Of a stretch of DNA of 53,710 nucleotides, positions 17,005 to 26,288 are shown piece after piece (position 1 is the first letter of the stretch; every line of letters begins with the position of its first letter). The notes under the pieces were generated by a model. The model searched no databases and was not told the DNA's origin. It was given only the letters and a program-made list of their open reading frames with translations. The stretch spans positions 1 through 53,710 of the forward strand of contig CAYSOF010000034.1 of NCBI GenBank assembly GCA_964432595.1, given 5' to 3'. The position numbers were made by a program, and so were the translations under genes. Origin of the DNA: DASYLJ01 sp964432595. GTDB lineage: Bacteria; Desulfobacterota; Binatia; DP-6.

Positions 17005-17331
17005 TCACATCTTCTTGTCGGTGTCCTTCGACTTGATCTGGACGTCGGTCGCCCGGACCTCGCCGCTGGAGCCCTTCGTCCCTTGCACCGAGATCACGTC
17101 GCCGGGACGGATGACCTTCTTCGTGACGGCGGTCGTCCCGTCGACCACCTTCGTGTCGTCCGAGATGATGACCGTGGTCTCGCCGGTCGCCGTCTTCACG
17201 GTGACGCGGCCGTCCTCGTTCACCATGACCACGCCTTCGGCGGCGGGCGCGTCGGCCGCCAGCACGGGACGCGCCGCCGTCATGGCGAGCAGGCCGATCG
17301 CGAATGCCATCCGGATGGTTCCGTACCGCAT
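17005..17331 (-). CDS. small periplasmic protein, DUF5666-like
   Basis: A 108-residue protein starting at ATG 17331 with GAGGAG just upstream. Signal peptide 1-25, then a small beta-rich domain: VVMVNEDGRVTVKTATGETTVIISDDTKVV, which I cite only in part as NEDGRVTVKT, and the closing RPGDVISVQGTKG and GEVRATDVQIK. The pattern of a short sugar-free beta-barrel with the ending ATDVxIK resembles the DUF5666/OB-like exported proteins. Function unknown. It is probably a single-gene transcript. Confidence 0.7.
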   Translation of the reverse strand: MRYGTIRMAFAIGLLAMTAARPVLAADAPAAEGVVMVNEDGRVTVKTATGETTVIISDDTKVVDGTTAVTKKVIRPGDVISVQGTKGSSGEVRATDVQIKSKDTDKKM

Positions 17332-17415
17332 ACTCTCCTCCTCTGGGCCCCTGGGCCTGGCCAAGCGCTTCAACCGATGGGCGGCGCAGACCTAGCACAC
17401 TCCGCGGCGCATCGC

Positions 17416-19032
17416 TCACGGTGACGCGGTCGGGACGGCCACGAAAAAGCGTCGCGCGCGGGCGGCCCGGACCGCGTCGGGGTCGCCCGAGACGACCAGC
17501 GTCCACCAGTCGCCGGGTGCCAGCCCGCGCACCTCGCGGCCGCACGGCTCGAGCTCATGCCCCAGCGCTTCCAGCCGTCCGGCGACGCCGCCGGGCGCGA
17601 GGAGCGTGGCGTAGGTCCGCCCGCCTGCCTCGAGGCGAGGGATGTCGGGCACCATCGTGACGTCGAGCCGGCCGCCGGACGCGAGACGGATGTCGGCCGG
17701 AATGGTGTTCACCTCGCCGACCGTCGCGGCGGGCAGACCGCCGTCGCCGCGCGCCGCCAGGCACGACGCGAGCGCCGGGGCGGGCGACTCGAGGATCGTC
17801 GGACGGACGAGCGCGTCGAGCAGGCCGGGACCCAGCATCGCGACGACCGCGAGTCCGGTGAGGGCGGCGACGTCGTTGGTGGGCCGTTGCGCCGCGACGC
17901 CCGCGACCACTGCCAGGGTCGCGCCGGCGAGCATCCAGATCGGTGCGATCCGGACGCCGGCGACGGCGAACGCGGCGGCGGCGACCGCGATGCCCACGAG
18001 GAGCAGGCGCGCGGTGCGGCCGAGCAGGGGCGTGCGGCGGGTGACGTCGGCCAGCACGCCGGCGCAGGCGATGGCCAGCAACGGCGTCGCGGGCGCCAGG
18101 TAGCGGGGGCGCGTGAACTCCGGCAGCGCCGACAGGACGAGCAGGACGCCGGTCCAGCCGGCCGTGAAGCCCATCAGGACGGCGCGCCCGCGTGCGGCCT
18201 CGAGTGCGGTGCGCCCGCCGGCCACGACGAACGCGGTCCACGGCAGCAGCTCGACGAGCAGCGTGGCGGCCTGCGCGCCGAGATTGCGGCCGATGCCGCC
18301 CAGCGAGGCGCCGAGCGCGCGTTCGCCCACCTGATCGGCCCACAGCCCGAGCAGCGCCGCGGTGCCGTGGCGCGCGAACGCCGTCGCCATGCCCGCGACG
18401 GCGAGCAGGGCGCCGGTCGCGATCGCCGCCGGCGACAGCAGGTGGCCGAGCCGCCCGCGGGCGGCCAGCGCGACGCCGCCGTAGAGCAGCGGCAGGAGCC
18501 CGGGCAGGCCCTTCGTGGCCACGGCGAGCCCGGCGCCGGCCCACGCGAGACGGGCCGCGCCCGCGCCTGGCGCGTCGAGAAGGAGCAGCCGCGCGATGCC
18601 GTACAGGCAGATCGCCGTGAAGAGGCAGAGCAGCATGTCGGGCGTGGCGCGCGTCGCGAGCTCGGCGGTTTCCGGATGCGCCAGCAGGATGGCGACGGCG
18701 AGCAACGCGGCTCGGGCGTCGCGCAGCCAGAGGAGGGCGGTACGCCACGTGACCCACGCGAGCAGCGCCGCGGCGAGGAGGAAGGGCAGGCGGGACGCGG
18801 CCAGGCCGACGCCGAACGTCGCGAAGCTGGCGGCGACGGTCCAGTACGTCAGCAGCGGCTTGTTGAAGCGGAGCGTGCCGTCGGCGTAGCGCGGCGTCGT
18901 CAAGTCGCCCGCCTCCCGCATCCGCACGACGGCGTCGGTGTAGAGGTACTCGTCGGCGTGATGCCACGTGTAGTCGCCGAGCAGCGGGACGTGCACGGCG
19001 ACGAACAGGACCACCAGCGCCAGCAACCTCAC
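17416..19032 (-). CDS. GT39/ArnT-like membrane glycosyltransferase
   Basis: A polytopic inner-membrane protein of about 538 residues. After the first hydrophobic helix comes HHADEYLYTDAVVRMREAG, the acidic first-loop motif that in ArnT and protein-mannosyltransferase-type GT-C enzymes carries the catalytic Asp/Glu. FNKPLLTYW and WATRATPDMLL-like downstream segments fit the same family. About ten to twelve membrane segments follow, then a soluble C-terminal part (about 390-538). The enzyme would move a sugar from a polyprenyl-phosphate donor to lipid A or another lipid outside the membrane. Start: GTG 19032 or GTG 19050, without a clear ribosome binding site. It is divergent from the channel gene at 19142. 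Confidence 0.85.
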   Translation of the reverse strand: MRLLALVVLFVAVHVPLLGDYTWHHADEYLYTDAVVRMREAGDLTTPRYADGTLRFNKPLLTYWTVAASFATFGVGLAASRLPFLLAAALLAWVTWRTALLWLRDARAALLAVAILLAHPETAELATRATPDMLLCLFTAICLYGIARLLLLDAPGAGAARLAWAGAGLAVATKGLPGLLPLLYGGVALAARGRLGHLLSPAAIATGALLAVAGMATAFARHGTAALLGLWADQVGERALGASLGGIGRNLGAQAATLLVELLPWTAFVVAGGRTALEAARGRAVLMGFTAGWTGVLLVLSALPEFTRPRYLAPATPLLAIACAGVLADVTRRTPLLGRTARLLLVGIAVAAAAFAVAGVRIAPIWMLAGATLAVVAGVAAQRPTNDVAALTGLAVVAMLGPGLLDALVRPTILESPAPALASCLAARGDGGLPAATVGEVNTIPADIRLASGGRLDVTMVPDIPRLEAGGRTYATLLAPGGVAGRLEALGHELEPCGREVRGLAPGDWWTLVVSGDPDAVRAARARRFFVAVPTASP

Positions 19033-19141
19033 GGCGCGCCGTTGTAGCACGAGACCGCGTTTGCGCCGTGGGGCGGGGCTCGTGGTAGGTCGGGCGCATG
19101 GCTTCGCGGCACGACGCCCACCGCCTGGCGGTGGCCTGACG

Positions 19142-21118
19142 GTGGCCGAGCCCGTTGCGGCGGACGTCGGGACGCGCCGCCAGCCGCCGCTCCTGGCGCT
19201 CGCGGTCGTTGCCGGCGTGCTCGGCGCCGCCGGCAACGTCGCCTTCCGGCTCGCGATCGAGGGCGCGACGTTCGTCTTCCACGGGATCGGCTCGCCGCTC
19301 GGGCGGCTCGGGATTCCGGTCGCGCTGGTCGCCGGCGGCATCGTCCTGCTGGCGCTCGAGCGGCTCTTTCCCGGCGAGGTGCTGGGATACGGCTTCCCGC
19401 GCTTCCTGGTGCAGTTCCATCTGCACGGCGCACGCATCAAGCGACGTTGGATCGTGCTCAAGACGATCGGCTCGTCGATCTCGCTCGGCGCCGGTGCGTC
19501 CGTCGGCCGCGAGGGACCCATCGCGCAGATCGGCGGCGCGATCGGCGGGCTCGTCGCGCGCGTCGCCCGGCTCAACGTCGACGATCGCAAGGTGCTGGTG
19601 GCCTGCGGCACGGCCGCCGGCATTGCCGCGACGTTCAACGCGCCGCTCGCCGCGATCATGTTCGCGCAGGAGATCGTGTTGCTGGGCGAGTCGCGTCTCG
19701 CACACCTGAGTCTGGTCGTCGTCGCGGCCGGCACGGCGGCGGCGACGACACGCGAGCTGTTCGGCACCGAGGCCGTGCTGCACGTCGTGCCGTTCAGCCT
19801 CGACAGCTACTGGCAGTGCCTGAGCTACGCGGCGCTCGGCGTCGTGCTCGGGCTGCTGGCCGTCTTCTACACGCGCACGTTCCATCGCGCGGCGCGGCGC
19901 GCACGGCAGCTCGGGACGTCGCGCTGGTCGCTGCTGCTCGGCGGCCTCCTGCTGGTCGGATTGCTCGACGTCGTCGTGCCGCAGAACGTGTCGGACGGCT
20001 ACCCGATCATCGATCAGGCGTTCGGCGGGCACATCCCGTGGACGACGGCCATCGTGCTGGCGCTCGCGAAGATCGGCGGCAGCATCGTGTCGCTGGCGTG
20101 CGGGGCGCCGGGCGGCGTCTTCGGACCGATCTTCTACATCGGCGCGATGACGGGCACCGCGTTCCGCGAGCTGTCGGCGCTGGTCGCGCCCGGCCTCACC
20201 GGCCCCCACGGCTCGTACGCGCTGGTCGGCTTCGGCGCGTTCCTCGCCGCCACGACGCACGCGCCGCTGACGGCGCTCTTCCTGCTGCTCGAGATGACCG
20301 AGAGCTACAACGTCACGGTGCCGGCGCTGATCACCGTCGGCCTCGCGATGCTGGTGTCGCAACGCCTCGAGCCCGAGTCGATCGATACGTACGGCCTGCG
20401 CGAGGAGGGCACGACGCTGCACCGCGAGACGCTGCACCAGCTCCTCGACAGGCTCGCCATCGGGGAGGCGTTCCGCGCGGACGTTGCGGCGATTCCGGAG
20501 AGCTGCCCGCTTCCGGAGATCCTCCGGCGCGTCAGCGAGGGCGACGCGACGACCCTGCCGGTGGTCGACGCGGCCGGCGACCTCGTCGGCGTCCTGCCCT
20601 TCGATGCGCTGCGTGGGGTCCTGCTCGACGACGACGTCGGCGGACTGATCGTCGCCGCCGATCTCGTCGATCGCCACGTGCCGACCGTCACGCCGGAGAG
20701 CACCCTCGGCGACGCGTTCCGCCGCATCGAGACGGCGCGCGTCGAGGAGCTGCCCGTGGTCGAGCGTGCGAACCCGCGGCGCGTGCTCGGCATGCTGTCG
20801 CGCGGCGACCTGATCGCCGCCTACAACCGCGCGATGGGCTCGCTCGGCGCGCTGCCCCTCGACGCGTGGCTCGCGAGCAACGAGCCGGCGTGGCACGGCT
20901 ATCGCGTGCTCACGTTGCCGGTTCCCGCCGGCTGGGTGGGACGGGGATTGCGGGACGTCGATCCGCGCGGCCGCTGGGGTGTCACCGTGCTGGCGCTCCG
21001 GGCGGCGGAGGCGACGCGGTACGCGGTGCCCGATCCGGATCGGCCGTTCGCGGCGCGCGACGTGCTGGTGCTGGCGGGGACGAGCGCCGGCCTGCGGGCG
21101 GCGCGTGGCGACACCTGA
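19142..21118 (+). CDS. ClC-type chloride channel/antiporter with CBS pair and RCK_C domain
   Basis: A protein of about 658 residues. The membrane domain carries the ClC signatures: GAGASVGREGPIAQIG (GREGP at 122-126, with the gating Glu) and GAPGGVFGPIFYIGAMTG (the GxFxP box). It is followed by two CBS domains (about 440-570) that usually sense nucleotides, and a C-terminal TrkA/RCK_C-like domain (about 590-658: VPAGWVGRGLRDVD, WGVTVLALR, DVLVLAG). Such cytoplasmic regulators are rare on ClC proteins together. The start is uncertain: GTG 19142 is chosen because the upstream residues are low-complexity, but in-frame GTG 19082/19085 and TTG 19061 are possible. Confidence 0.88.
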   Translation: MAEPVAADVGTRRQPPLLALAVVAGVLGAAGNVAFRLAIEGATFVFHGIGSPLGRLGIPVALVAGGIVLLALERLFPGEVLGYGFPRFLVQFHLHGARIKRRWIVLKTIGSSISLGAGASVGREGPIAQIGGAIGGLVARVARLNVDDRKVLVACGTAAGIAATFNAPLAAIMFAQEIVLLGESRLAHLSLVVVAAGTAAATTRELFGTEAVLHVVPFSLDSYWQCLSYAALGVVLGLLAVFYTRTFHRAARRARQLGTSRWSLLLGGLLLVGLLDVVVPQNVSDGYPIIDQAFGGHIPWTTAIVLALAKIGGSIVSLACGAPGGVFGPIFYIGAMTGTAFRELSALVAPGLTGPHGSYALVGFGAFLAATTHAPLTALFLLLEMTESYNVTVPALITVGLAMLVSQRLEPESIDTYGLREEGTTLHRETLHQLLDRLAIGEAFRADVAAIPESCPLPEILRRVSEGDATTLPVVDAAGDLVGVLPFDALRGVLLDDDVGGLIVAADLVDRHVPTVTPESTLGDAFRRIETARVEELPVVERANPRRVLGMLSRGDLIAAYNRAMGSLGALPLDAWLASNEPAWHGYRVLTLPVPAGWVGRGLRDVDPRGRWGVTVLALRAAEATRYAVPDPDRPFAARDVLVLAGTSAGLRAARGDT

Positions 21119-21206
21119 CACGCCGGCGTCAGACGCTTGACCCGGAGCGGCGCCGGCGCGCCCGCGTGGCGGCTGCCCCGTCCGGCACGACGCGTGCTTC
21201 GTCGTC

Positions 21207-22115
21207 GTGCGCTCGCCGTGGCTCCGTATCGCCGGGACGGGACTGGTCCTGCTGCTGCTCGGCGGGTCGCAGCCGCCGGTGGACCAGGATCGCGACGGCG
21301 TCGCCGACGCCGTCGACAACTGCCCGGACACGGTGAACCCGGAGCAGCTCGATGCGGACGGCGACGGCGCGGGCAACGCCTGCGACACGTGCCTCGAGAT
21401 CGCCAACCCGGGGCTCGAGCAGGCGGACGAGGACGAGGACGGGATCGGCGATCTCTGCGATACGTGCGCCGACACCGAGGCCGACGTCCCGCTGCCGACG
21501 GACGAGGAGCGCTACCGGGTCGGCGTGAACGCCGACGGCTGCAGCGTCAGCCAGCTGTGTCCCTGTGACACCGAGGCCTCCGGCCTGCTGTGGAAGTCGC
21601 CCGCGCGCTATCGCGCCTGCGTCCGGCGGCAGAGCCGGGTGCTCCGGCGGCGCACGACGATCGACCGCCAGGAGATGCACCTGATGCGCTGGCTGGCACG
21701 GCGGTCGGAGTGCGGCACCCGCGAGCGCTCGGACGAGGATCGCGACGGCGACGGCGTGCTCGACGACGGCGACGAGACCGGCGTGCCCGGCGACTTCCCG
21801 TGCACCGGCGGCGCCCGCACCGCCTGCGACGACAACTGTCCGCGCGTCTTCAACCGCGAGCAGAAGGATCAGGACGGCGATCGGCGCGGCGACGCCTGCG
21901 ACGCCGACGTCGACGGCGACGGCGTGGTCGGCGGCGACGACAACTGCCCGACGTTGCCGAACGACACGCAGGAGGACGCGGACCTCGACGAGGTCGGCGA
22001 CGCCTGCGACAAGTGCGCGGACACGCCGGCGGACGAGGACGTCGACGGGCGCGGCTGCGCCGAGGACCAGACGCCGGGCGACACGGGCACGGTGCCCGAC
22101 GACGGTGGCGGGTGA
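21207..22115 (+). CDS. exported thrombospondin-type-3-repeat (calcium-binding) protein
   Basis: A 302-residue protein (GTG start) with a signal segment (about 8-21) and acidic repeats of the form DQDRDGVADAVDNCP, DADGDGAGNACD, DEDGIGDLCD, then later DVDGDGVVGGDDNCP and DADLDEVGDACD. These are thrombospondin type 3 repeats, which bind Ca2+ through regularly spaced Asp and are cross-linked by Cys. A middle segment (about 105-175) without repeats is rich in Arg and contains CPCDTEASG. The C-terminus ends in Gly/Asp with no sorting motif that I can see. Likely a cell-surface or secreted structural protein. Confidence 0.8.
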   Translation: MRSPWLRIAGTGLVLLLLGGSQPPVDQDRDGVADAVDNCPDTVNPEQLDADGDGAGNACDTCLEIANPGLEQADEDEDGIGDLCDTCADTEADVPLPTDEERYRVGVNADGCSVSQLCPCDTEASGLLWKSPARYRACVRRQSRVLRRRTTIDRQEMHLMRWLARRSECGTRERSDEDRDGDGVLDDGDETGVPGDFPCTGGARTACDDNCPRVFNREQKDQDGDRRGDACDADVDGDGVVGGDDNCPTLPNDTQEDADLDEVGDACDKCADTPADEDVDGRGCAEDQTPGDTGTVPDDGGG

Positions 22116-22137
22116 TGGCCGTGCCGCAATGTGCTGG

Positions 22138-22902
22138 TCAGCGCTTCGTGGTCAGCTGCTCGCGCTGCCGTGCGCGGGCGGCGCGGCTCTCGGCGGTCGT
22201 CCACACGGCGCCCGCCGCCTCCGCGTGGGCAGGCGTCTCCGCCAGGATCGCCGCGACCGCCGGCGCCACGAGCGCCTGTTTGGTGTGTGCGTACGCCTCG
22301 CGCGGATAGCCGCCGAGACGCGCCGCCCGGCGCAGGATGGACGCTTCGCCCGTGGCGCCCGCCAGCAGCTCGTCGACGACGCCGAGCCGCGTCGCCTGGC
22401 TCGCGGGGTACAGCGACGCGCCGAGCATCAGCTCGCTCGCGCGCGCGTGCGGGAGCCGCAGCCGCACGATCTCGAACGCCGCGCAAGGGAACGACGCGCC
22501 GATCGCCACCTCGTTCAGCCCGAGCCGCCAGTCGCCCTCGACGCCGAGCCGGTAGTCGCAGGCCAGCACGAGGATCAGCCCGCCGGCGATCGCGTGGCCG
22601 CGGACGAGCGCGACGGTCGGCTTCGGGAGCGCGAGGAGCCGCACGTGCGCGTCGCGGTAGAGATCGCGCAGGCGCGCCGCGGCGGCACCGTCGCGTCGTG
22701 GCGCGCGCAGGTCGAAGCCGGCGCTGAAGCACGCACCGGCACCCGTCAGCACGACCGCGCGCACGGCGTCGGCTGCCGCGGCGGCGTCGAGGGCGGCGGT
22801 CAGGTCCGACAGCAGCGTTTCGTCGATGGCATTCGCCGGTGGACGGTCGAGCGTCAGGCGGCGGACGCCGCCGTCGAGGTCGTCGATGCGGACGGTGGAC
22901 AT
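22138..22902 (-). CDS. enoyl-CoA hydratase/isomerase family protein
   Basis: A 254-residue crotonase-fold enzyme. The oxyanion-hole segments are GACFSAGFDL (59-64) and GHAIAGGL (102-109). Of the two acidic catalytic residues of enoyl-CoA hydratases, only the second is present (Glu131 in LNEVAIG); the position of the first, normally G-G-C-E, is AGGLI with no Glu. A single Glu is the arrangement of enoyl-CoA isomerases, so isomerase activity or another crotonase reaction is more likely than hydration. ATG 22902 gives the normal family length; an upstream ATG 22932 is possible. No beta-oxidation neighbours. Divergent from the lipoprotein gene. Confidence 0.87.
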   Translation of the reverse strand: MSTVRIDDLDGGVRRLTLDRPPANAIDETLLSDLTAALDAAAAADAVRAVVLTGAGACFSAGFDLRAPRRDGAAAARLRDLYRDAHVRLLALPKPTVALVRGHAIAGGLILVLACDYRLGVEGDWRLGLNEVAIGASFPCAAFEIVRLRLPHARASELMLGASLYPASQATRLGVVDELLAGATGEASILRRAARLGGYPREAYAHTKQALVAPAVAAILAETPAHAEAAGAVWTTAESRAARARQREQLTTKR

Positions 22903-22965
22903 GCCGCGCTCGTAGCGGAGGCCCGCGCGCATGGTCAATCCGCGACGATGTGATACAGCCGCGCC

Positions 22966-23625
22966 ATGCGCGCACACGTGCTGCTCGTCCTGATGCCGCT
23001 GCTCGGGATCGTCGCCTGTGCGAAGCCCGAGCCGAAGGTGGCGGCACCGCGACCGGTGGCGGGCGCGACGGGAACCGCGGCGGTCGCCGTCCTGCCGTTC
23101 CGCGTGGGCGGTCAGCTCGATCCGAACGCGGCGTTCTCGGCCTCGCCGCGCGAGAGCGACGCGATCGCCGAGGACCTCGGCGATCAGGCGGCGGCGACCC
23201 TCGCCGCGCGCATGGCGCAGGCCGGTGCGACCGTCGTCGACATGAGCACGGTCCGGCGTGCGACGCCGGTCGGCGGCGCCGCGGTGTACGATGCGGCGCT
23301 CGCGGCGCGCGTCGCGCGCGCGGTGAACGCCGAGGTGGCCGTCATCGGCGCGATCAGCCGCTACGTCGAGCGGCAGGGAACGGACTGGGGCGTCACCGAT
23401 CCCGCGACGGTCTGGTACCAGGCGGTGATGGTGCGGGCCGCCGACGGCGGCGTGATCGAGCGCGAGCGGTTCGAGTACACGCAGAAGCCGCTCACGGCCA
23501 ACCTGCTCGATCTGCCGCGGTTCCTCCAGGGCGGCGGGAAGTGGATGACCCGTCGCGAGCTGCTCGACGGTGCCCTCGGCGAGACGGCGACGAAGTTCGC
23601 GAAGCGGCTCGGCACCGTACGCTAA
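22966..23625 (+). CDS. putative lipoprotein, function unknown
   Basis: A 219-residue protein with a lipoprotein signal: hydrophobic LLVLMPLLG then IVAC (lipidated Cys18), followed by a Pro/Ala linker. The mature domain begins AVAVLPFRVGG and includes NAEVAVIGAISRYVERQG and VWYQAVMVRAADGGVIE. This is the layout of the periplasmic alpha/beta domain shared by LpoB/CsgG/FlgT-type proteins, but the match is weak. Its stop codon overlaps the stop of the convergent transglycosylase gene (CTAA). Confidence 0.7.
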   Translation: MRAHVLLVLMPLLGIVACAKPEPKVAAPRPVAGATGTAAVAVLPFRVGGQLDPNAAFSASPRESDAIAEDLGDQAAATLAARMAQAGATVVDMSTVRRATPVGGAAVYDAALAARVARAVNAEVAVIGAISRYVERQGTDWGVTDPATVWYQAVMVRAADGGVIERERFEYTQKPLTANLLDLPRFLQGGGKWMTRRELLDGALGETATKFAKRLGTVR

Positions 23626-25493
23626 CCGGCGTCGTCGGGCTCGTCCTCCGGCGACGGGACGAACGGCGTGCAGAGGACGTGGTCCATCTCGAGGCCGGCC
23701 TCGGTCGTCTGGAACTTCTTCCAGAACGCACGATCGACGCCGCGGTCGACCTTGCGCGCCTTGCTCGACCGGTAGCGGCGATGCGCCGCCGGGCCGCCGT
23801 TGTAGGCGGAGTAGGTCGAGCGGGCGGCATGGCCGCCGCTCACGGCCGCCTCCTTCACGCCGTAGCGGGTCAGCAGCTGGGCGAGGATCTCGGCGCCCGC
23901 GCCGGCGTTGTAGACGATGTCCCACTGTAGCTTCTGCACGTCGAAGAAGCCGCGCCACACGCGCCGATTGACCTGCATCAAGCCGACGTCGCCCGTGCCG
24001 GAGAGCAGGAAGGTCACCGCACCGTTCTCCACGACGAACTGCCGCCAGCAGCTCTCCTGCCACGCGGTCGTGCGGACGAGGTGCCCGTAGAGCGGCTGCC
24101 AGCGCGCGTCGACGGCGCCTCGCGGCCCCTCGCGCGCCGCGATCAGGTCGAGCAGCTGCGAGACGAGCGCGCGATAGGCGCCGAGGTCGGCGGGTTCGGG
24201 CACCCAGCGGTCGAGCGCGCGCCCGAGCGCCGGTAGATCGGCCACCGGCGGGATCTCCGCGGCCCACGCGGTGCTCGACGGCCACCACCACCAGGACGTC
24301 GGCGCCGGCGGCGGCTCGGACGGCGGTGGCGTCGCCTCCGGCTCGTGGAAGCCGAAGAGCTCGCGCAGGACGGGGTCCGGTGCATCGGTCACGACGAGCG
24401 GGTCCCCCTGGAGGTCCGGCTGCAGCACCCGCGCCAGGCGGCGAAGGCCGTCGGCGGAGATCTCGAGGCCGAGCCCCGGCGCGGCGGCATCGAGCGCCGC
24501 CAGCGCGTCGCCGGCGGCGAGAAACGCGACGTACCGGAGGGCGTGATCGCCGAGCTCGCCCGCGATCGCCGCGTGCCGGACGACGGGACGCAACGCCTCC
24601 CACGCGTCGAGGAAGAGCCGGCGGACCGGATCCTCGCCGGCGACGGGGCCGGCGGCCAGCACCTCGACGAGCGTCGTCCGGCCGCGCATGAGGACCTCGA
24701 AGAGCGCGTCGCGGACCGGCTGGCGTCCGAGCAGCCCGAGGTCCTTCACGACGAACACGAGGAACGCGTCCCAGCGGTCGAGCGCGGCTTCCCATGCGGC
24801 GCGCTCCTCCGGCCCGAGCGCCGGCTCCGGCGCGACGTCGGCCGGCGGCACGTCGGCCACGTCCATCGCGACGCGCACCTGGACGGCGTCCGTGCCGGCC
24901 GTCGTGTCGAGCGGACGCAGGCTGTCGATGGCCGCGAGCACGGGCGCGGCGTTCTCGGGCGGGGCGGACGCGCGCAGCAGCGCCCGCACCTCGGCCGCCG
25001 GTGGCGCCAGATCGAAGCGGAAGTCCGCCAGCGGCGCCTCGACGCGATCGCCGACGAACGACCACAGGCGGCGCGTGACGAACGTCGAGCGGCCCTCGCG
25101 ATCGAGCAGCTGCGCGTCGATGTCGTCGAGCGCGAGCTGCCAGTCGGCGCCGACGGTCGGCCGGCCCACTGCCACGAGCCCGCCTTCCCATGACAGCGGG
25201 AAGAGGCAGAAGCTGGCCACGTCGAAGCCGACCGACCCCTGACCCGTGGCGCCGATCCGGATGCGCTCGTCGTCGGGCGCGAGCGTGAGATCGCGCAGCA
25301 CGAGCGAGCGGCAGCCGTCGGTCGAGCCCCACAGCACCGCCGGCCCGTCGCCGAGGCCGACTTCCCGCCGCATCGCCGCCTGCAGCAGCGGGTAGTCGAC
25401 CGCGAGCGTGAAGGTGACCTCCGCTGCGCGCGCCGCCGGCGGTCCGAGCACGAGCAGGACGGCGGCGACGAGGAGCCGGGCGACGACGCGCAC
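23622..25493 (-). CDS. exported lytic transglycosylase with large unknown N-terminal region
   Basis: A 623-residue protein. Signal peptide 1-24. Residues about 25-390 have no recognised family: a beta-rich start (AEVTFTLAVDYPLL) followed by mostly helical sequence. A Pro-rich hinge (388-400) leads to WWWW (401-404) and then the catalytic lysozyme-like domain: TTAWQESCWRQF with catalytic Glu480, GTGDVGLMQVNRRVWRG (504-509), YNAGAGAEILAQLL and YSAYNGGPAAHRRYR. These are the standard soluble lytic transglycosylase motifs for cleaving peptidoglycan glycan strands. The C-terminus is acidic. The unusual size suggests the N-terminus is a targeting or regulatory module. Confidence 0.85.
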   Translation of the reverse strand: MRVVARLLVAAVLLVLGPPAARAAEVTFTLAVDYPLLQAAMRREVGLGDGPAVLWGSTDGCRSLVLRDLTLAPDDERIRIGATGQGSVGFDVASFCLFPLSWEGGLVAVGRPTVGADWQLALDDIDAQLLDREGRSTFVTRRLWSFVGDRVEAPLADFRFDLAPPAAEVRALLRASAPPENAAPVLAAIDSLRPLDTTAGTDAVQVRVAMDVADVPPADVAPEPALGPEERAAWEAALDRWDAFLVFVVKDLGLLGRQPVRDALFEVLMRGRTTLVEVLAAGPVAGEDPVRRLFLDAWEALRPVVRHAAIAGELGDHALRYVAFLAAGDALAALDAAAPGLGLEISADGLRRLARVLQPDLQGDPLVVTDAPDPVLRELFGFHEPEATPPPSEPPPAPTSWWWWPSSTAWAAEIPPVADLPALGRALDRWVPEPADLGAYRALVSQLLDLIAAREGPRGAVDARWQPLYGHLVRTTAWQESCWRQFVVENGAVTFLLSGTGDVGLMQVNRRVWRGFFDVQKLQWDIVYNAGAGAEILAQLLTRYGVKEAAVSGGHAARSTYSAYNGGPAAHRRYRSSKARKVDRGVDRAFWKKFQTTEAGLEMDHVLCTPFVPSPEDEPDDAG

Positions 25494-25530
25494 GGACTCC
25501 TTCTGCCTGCTCGCCCGCGGCCGCGAAAGC

Positions 25531-26088
25531 TCAGGGCGCGACGAGCAGACGGCGGCGCGGTCGCAGCGACGTGGAGACGCGCGCGCAGGACGAGCCGATT
25601 CGCAGCGTCACGTGCAGGCCGCCGGGGGCGAGCGCCGCAAGCTGCGATCCGCGCGCCGTCGCCGCGAACGAGTCGCCGTCGAGACGCGCGCGACGGAAGC
25701 CCCCGGCCTGCCGGCGGCGGCCCTCGTCGAAACGCTGCGTGCCGCGCCACGATCCGGCACCGAGCGTCGCGCACGTGTGAACGCCCCGGTCGTCGGCGAG
25801 CTGCAGCGTCGTGTCGTCGGGACCTGCCGACAGGCTGTGACGGACGACGAGTCGGACGGTCGTACCCCGGATCGCCAGGTGCTCGAGCGCGAGCGTGTGG
25901 TCCGACGCGCAGCAGTCGTCGTCGGCCCAGTCGACCAGTCCGTCGCCGTCGTCGTCGGCACAGTTGCCGCACGTCTCGACGGCCGGCGCCCCGCCGCATT
26001 CAGAGGTGGCTCCGCACGGCGGCAGCGTCGTGGCGACCGCGGGCCCGACCAGGAGTGCGACGAGGAGCAGCGGGAGCACGGGGCGCAT
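25531..26088 (-). CDS. hypothetical exported Cys-rich protein
   Basis: A 185-residue protein with a signal peptide (1-20, ending VGPAVA), then a Cys-rich acidic motif, CGNCADDDGDGLVDWADDDCC. This Asp/Cys pattern resembles the short calcium-binding Cys motifs common in surface proteins of Myxococcota-like bacteria. The rest is beta-rich (ALEHLAIRGTTVRLVVRHSL, GLHVTLRI), without a family. Upstream of the transglycosylase gene, same strand, 37 nt apart, so possibly co-transcribed. ATG 26088 is chosen as the start because it opens the signal peptide. Confidence 0.7.
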   Translation of the reverse strand: MRPVLPLLLVALLVGPAVATTLPPCGATSECGGAPAVETCGNCADDDGDGLVDWADDDCCASDHTLALEHLAIRGTTVRLVVRHSLSAGPDDTTLQLADDRGVHTCATLGAGSWRGTQRFDEGRRRQAGGFRRARLDGDSFAATARGSQLAALAPGGLHVTLRIGSSCARVSTSLRPRRRLLVAP

Positions 26089-26288
26089 GCGGGCGGACCC
26101 CCAAGACGCGTGCCACGGGGGATCGCCGGACGAGGGGCGGATGTCCAACGCTTCCGGCCGCTTGTCGCGACGCAGGCGCCGTGGCGAGCGCGCCGTCGCT
26201 CGGGCATCGCCGCACGATGCGGGCGACGGTGCCGGGCCGATGAATCTTTCGCGAGCGGCCGGCGTCTACTCGGGTGTCCATGTCCACA

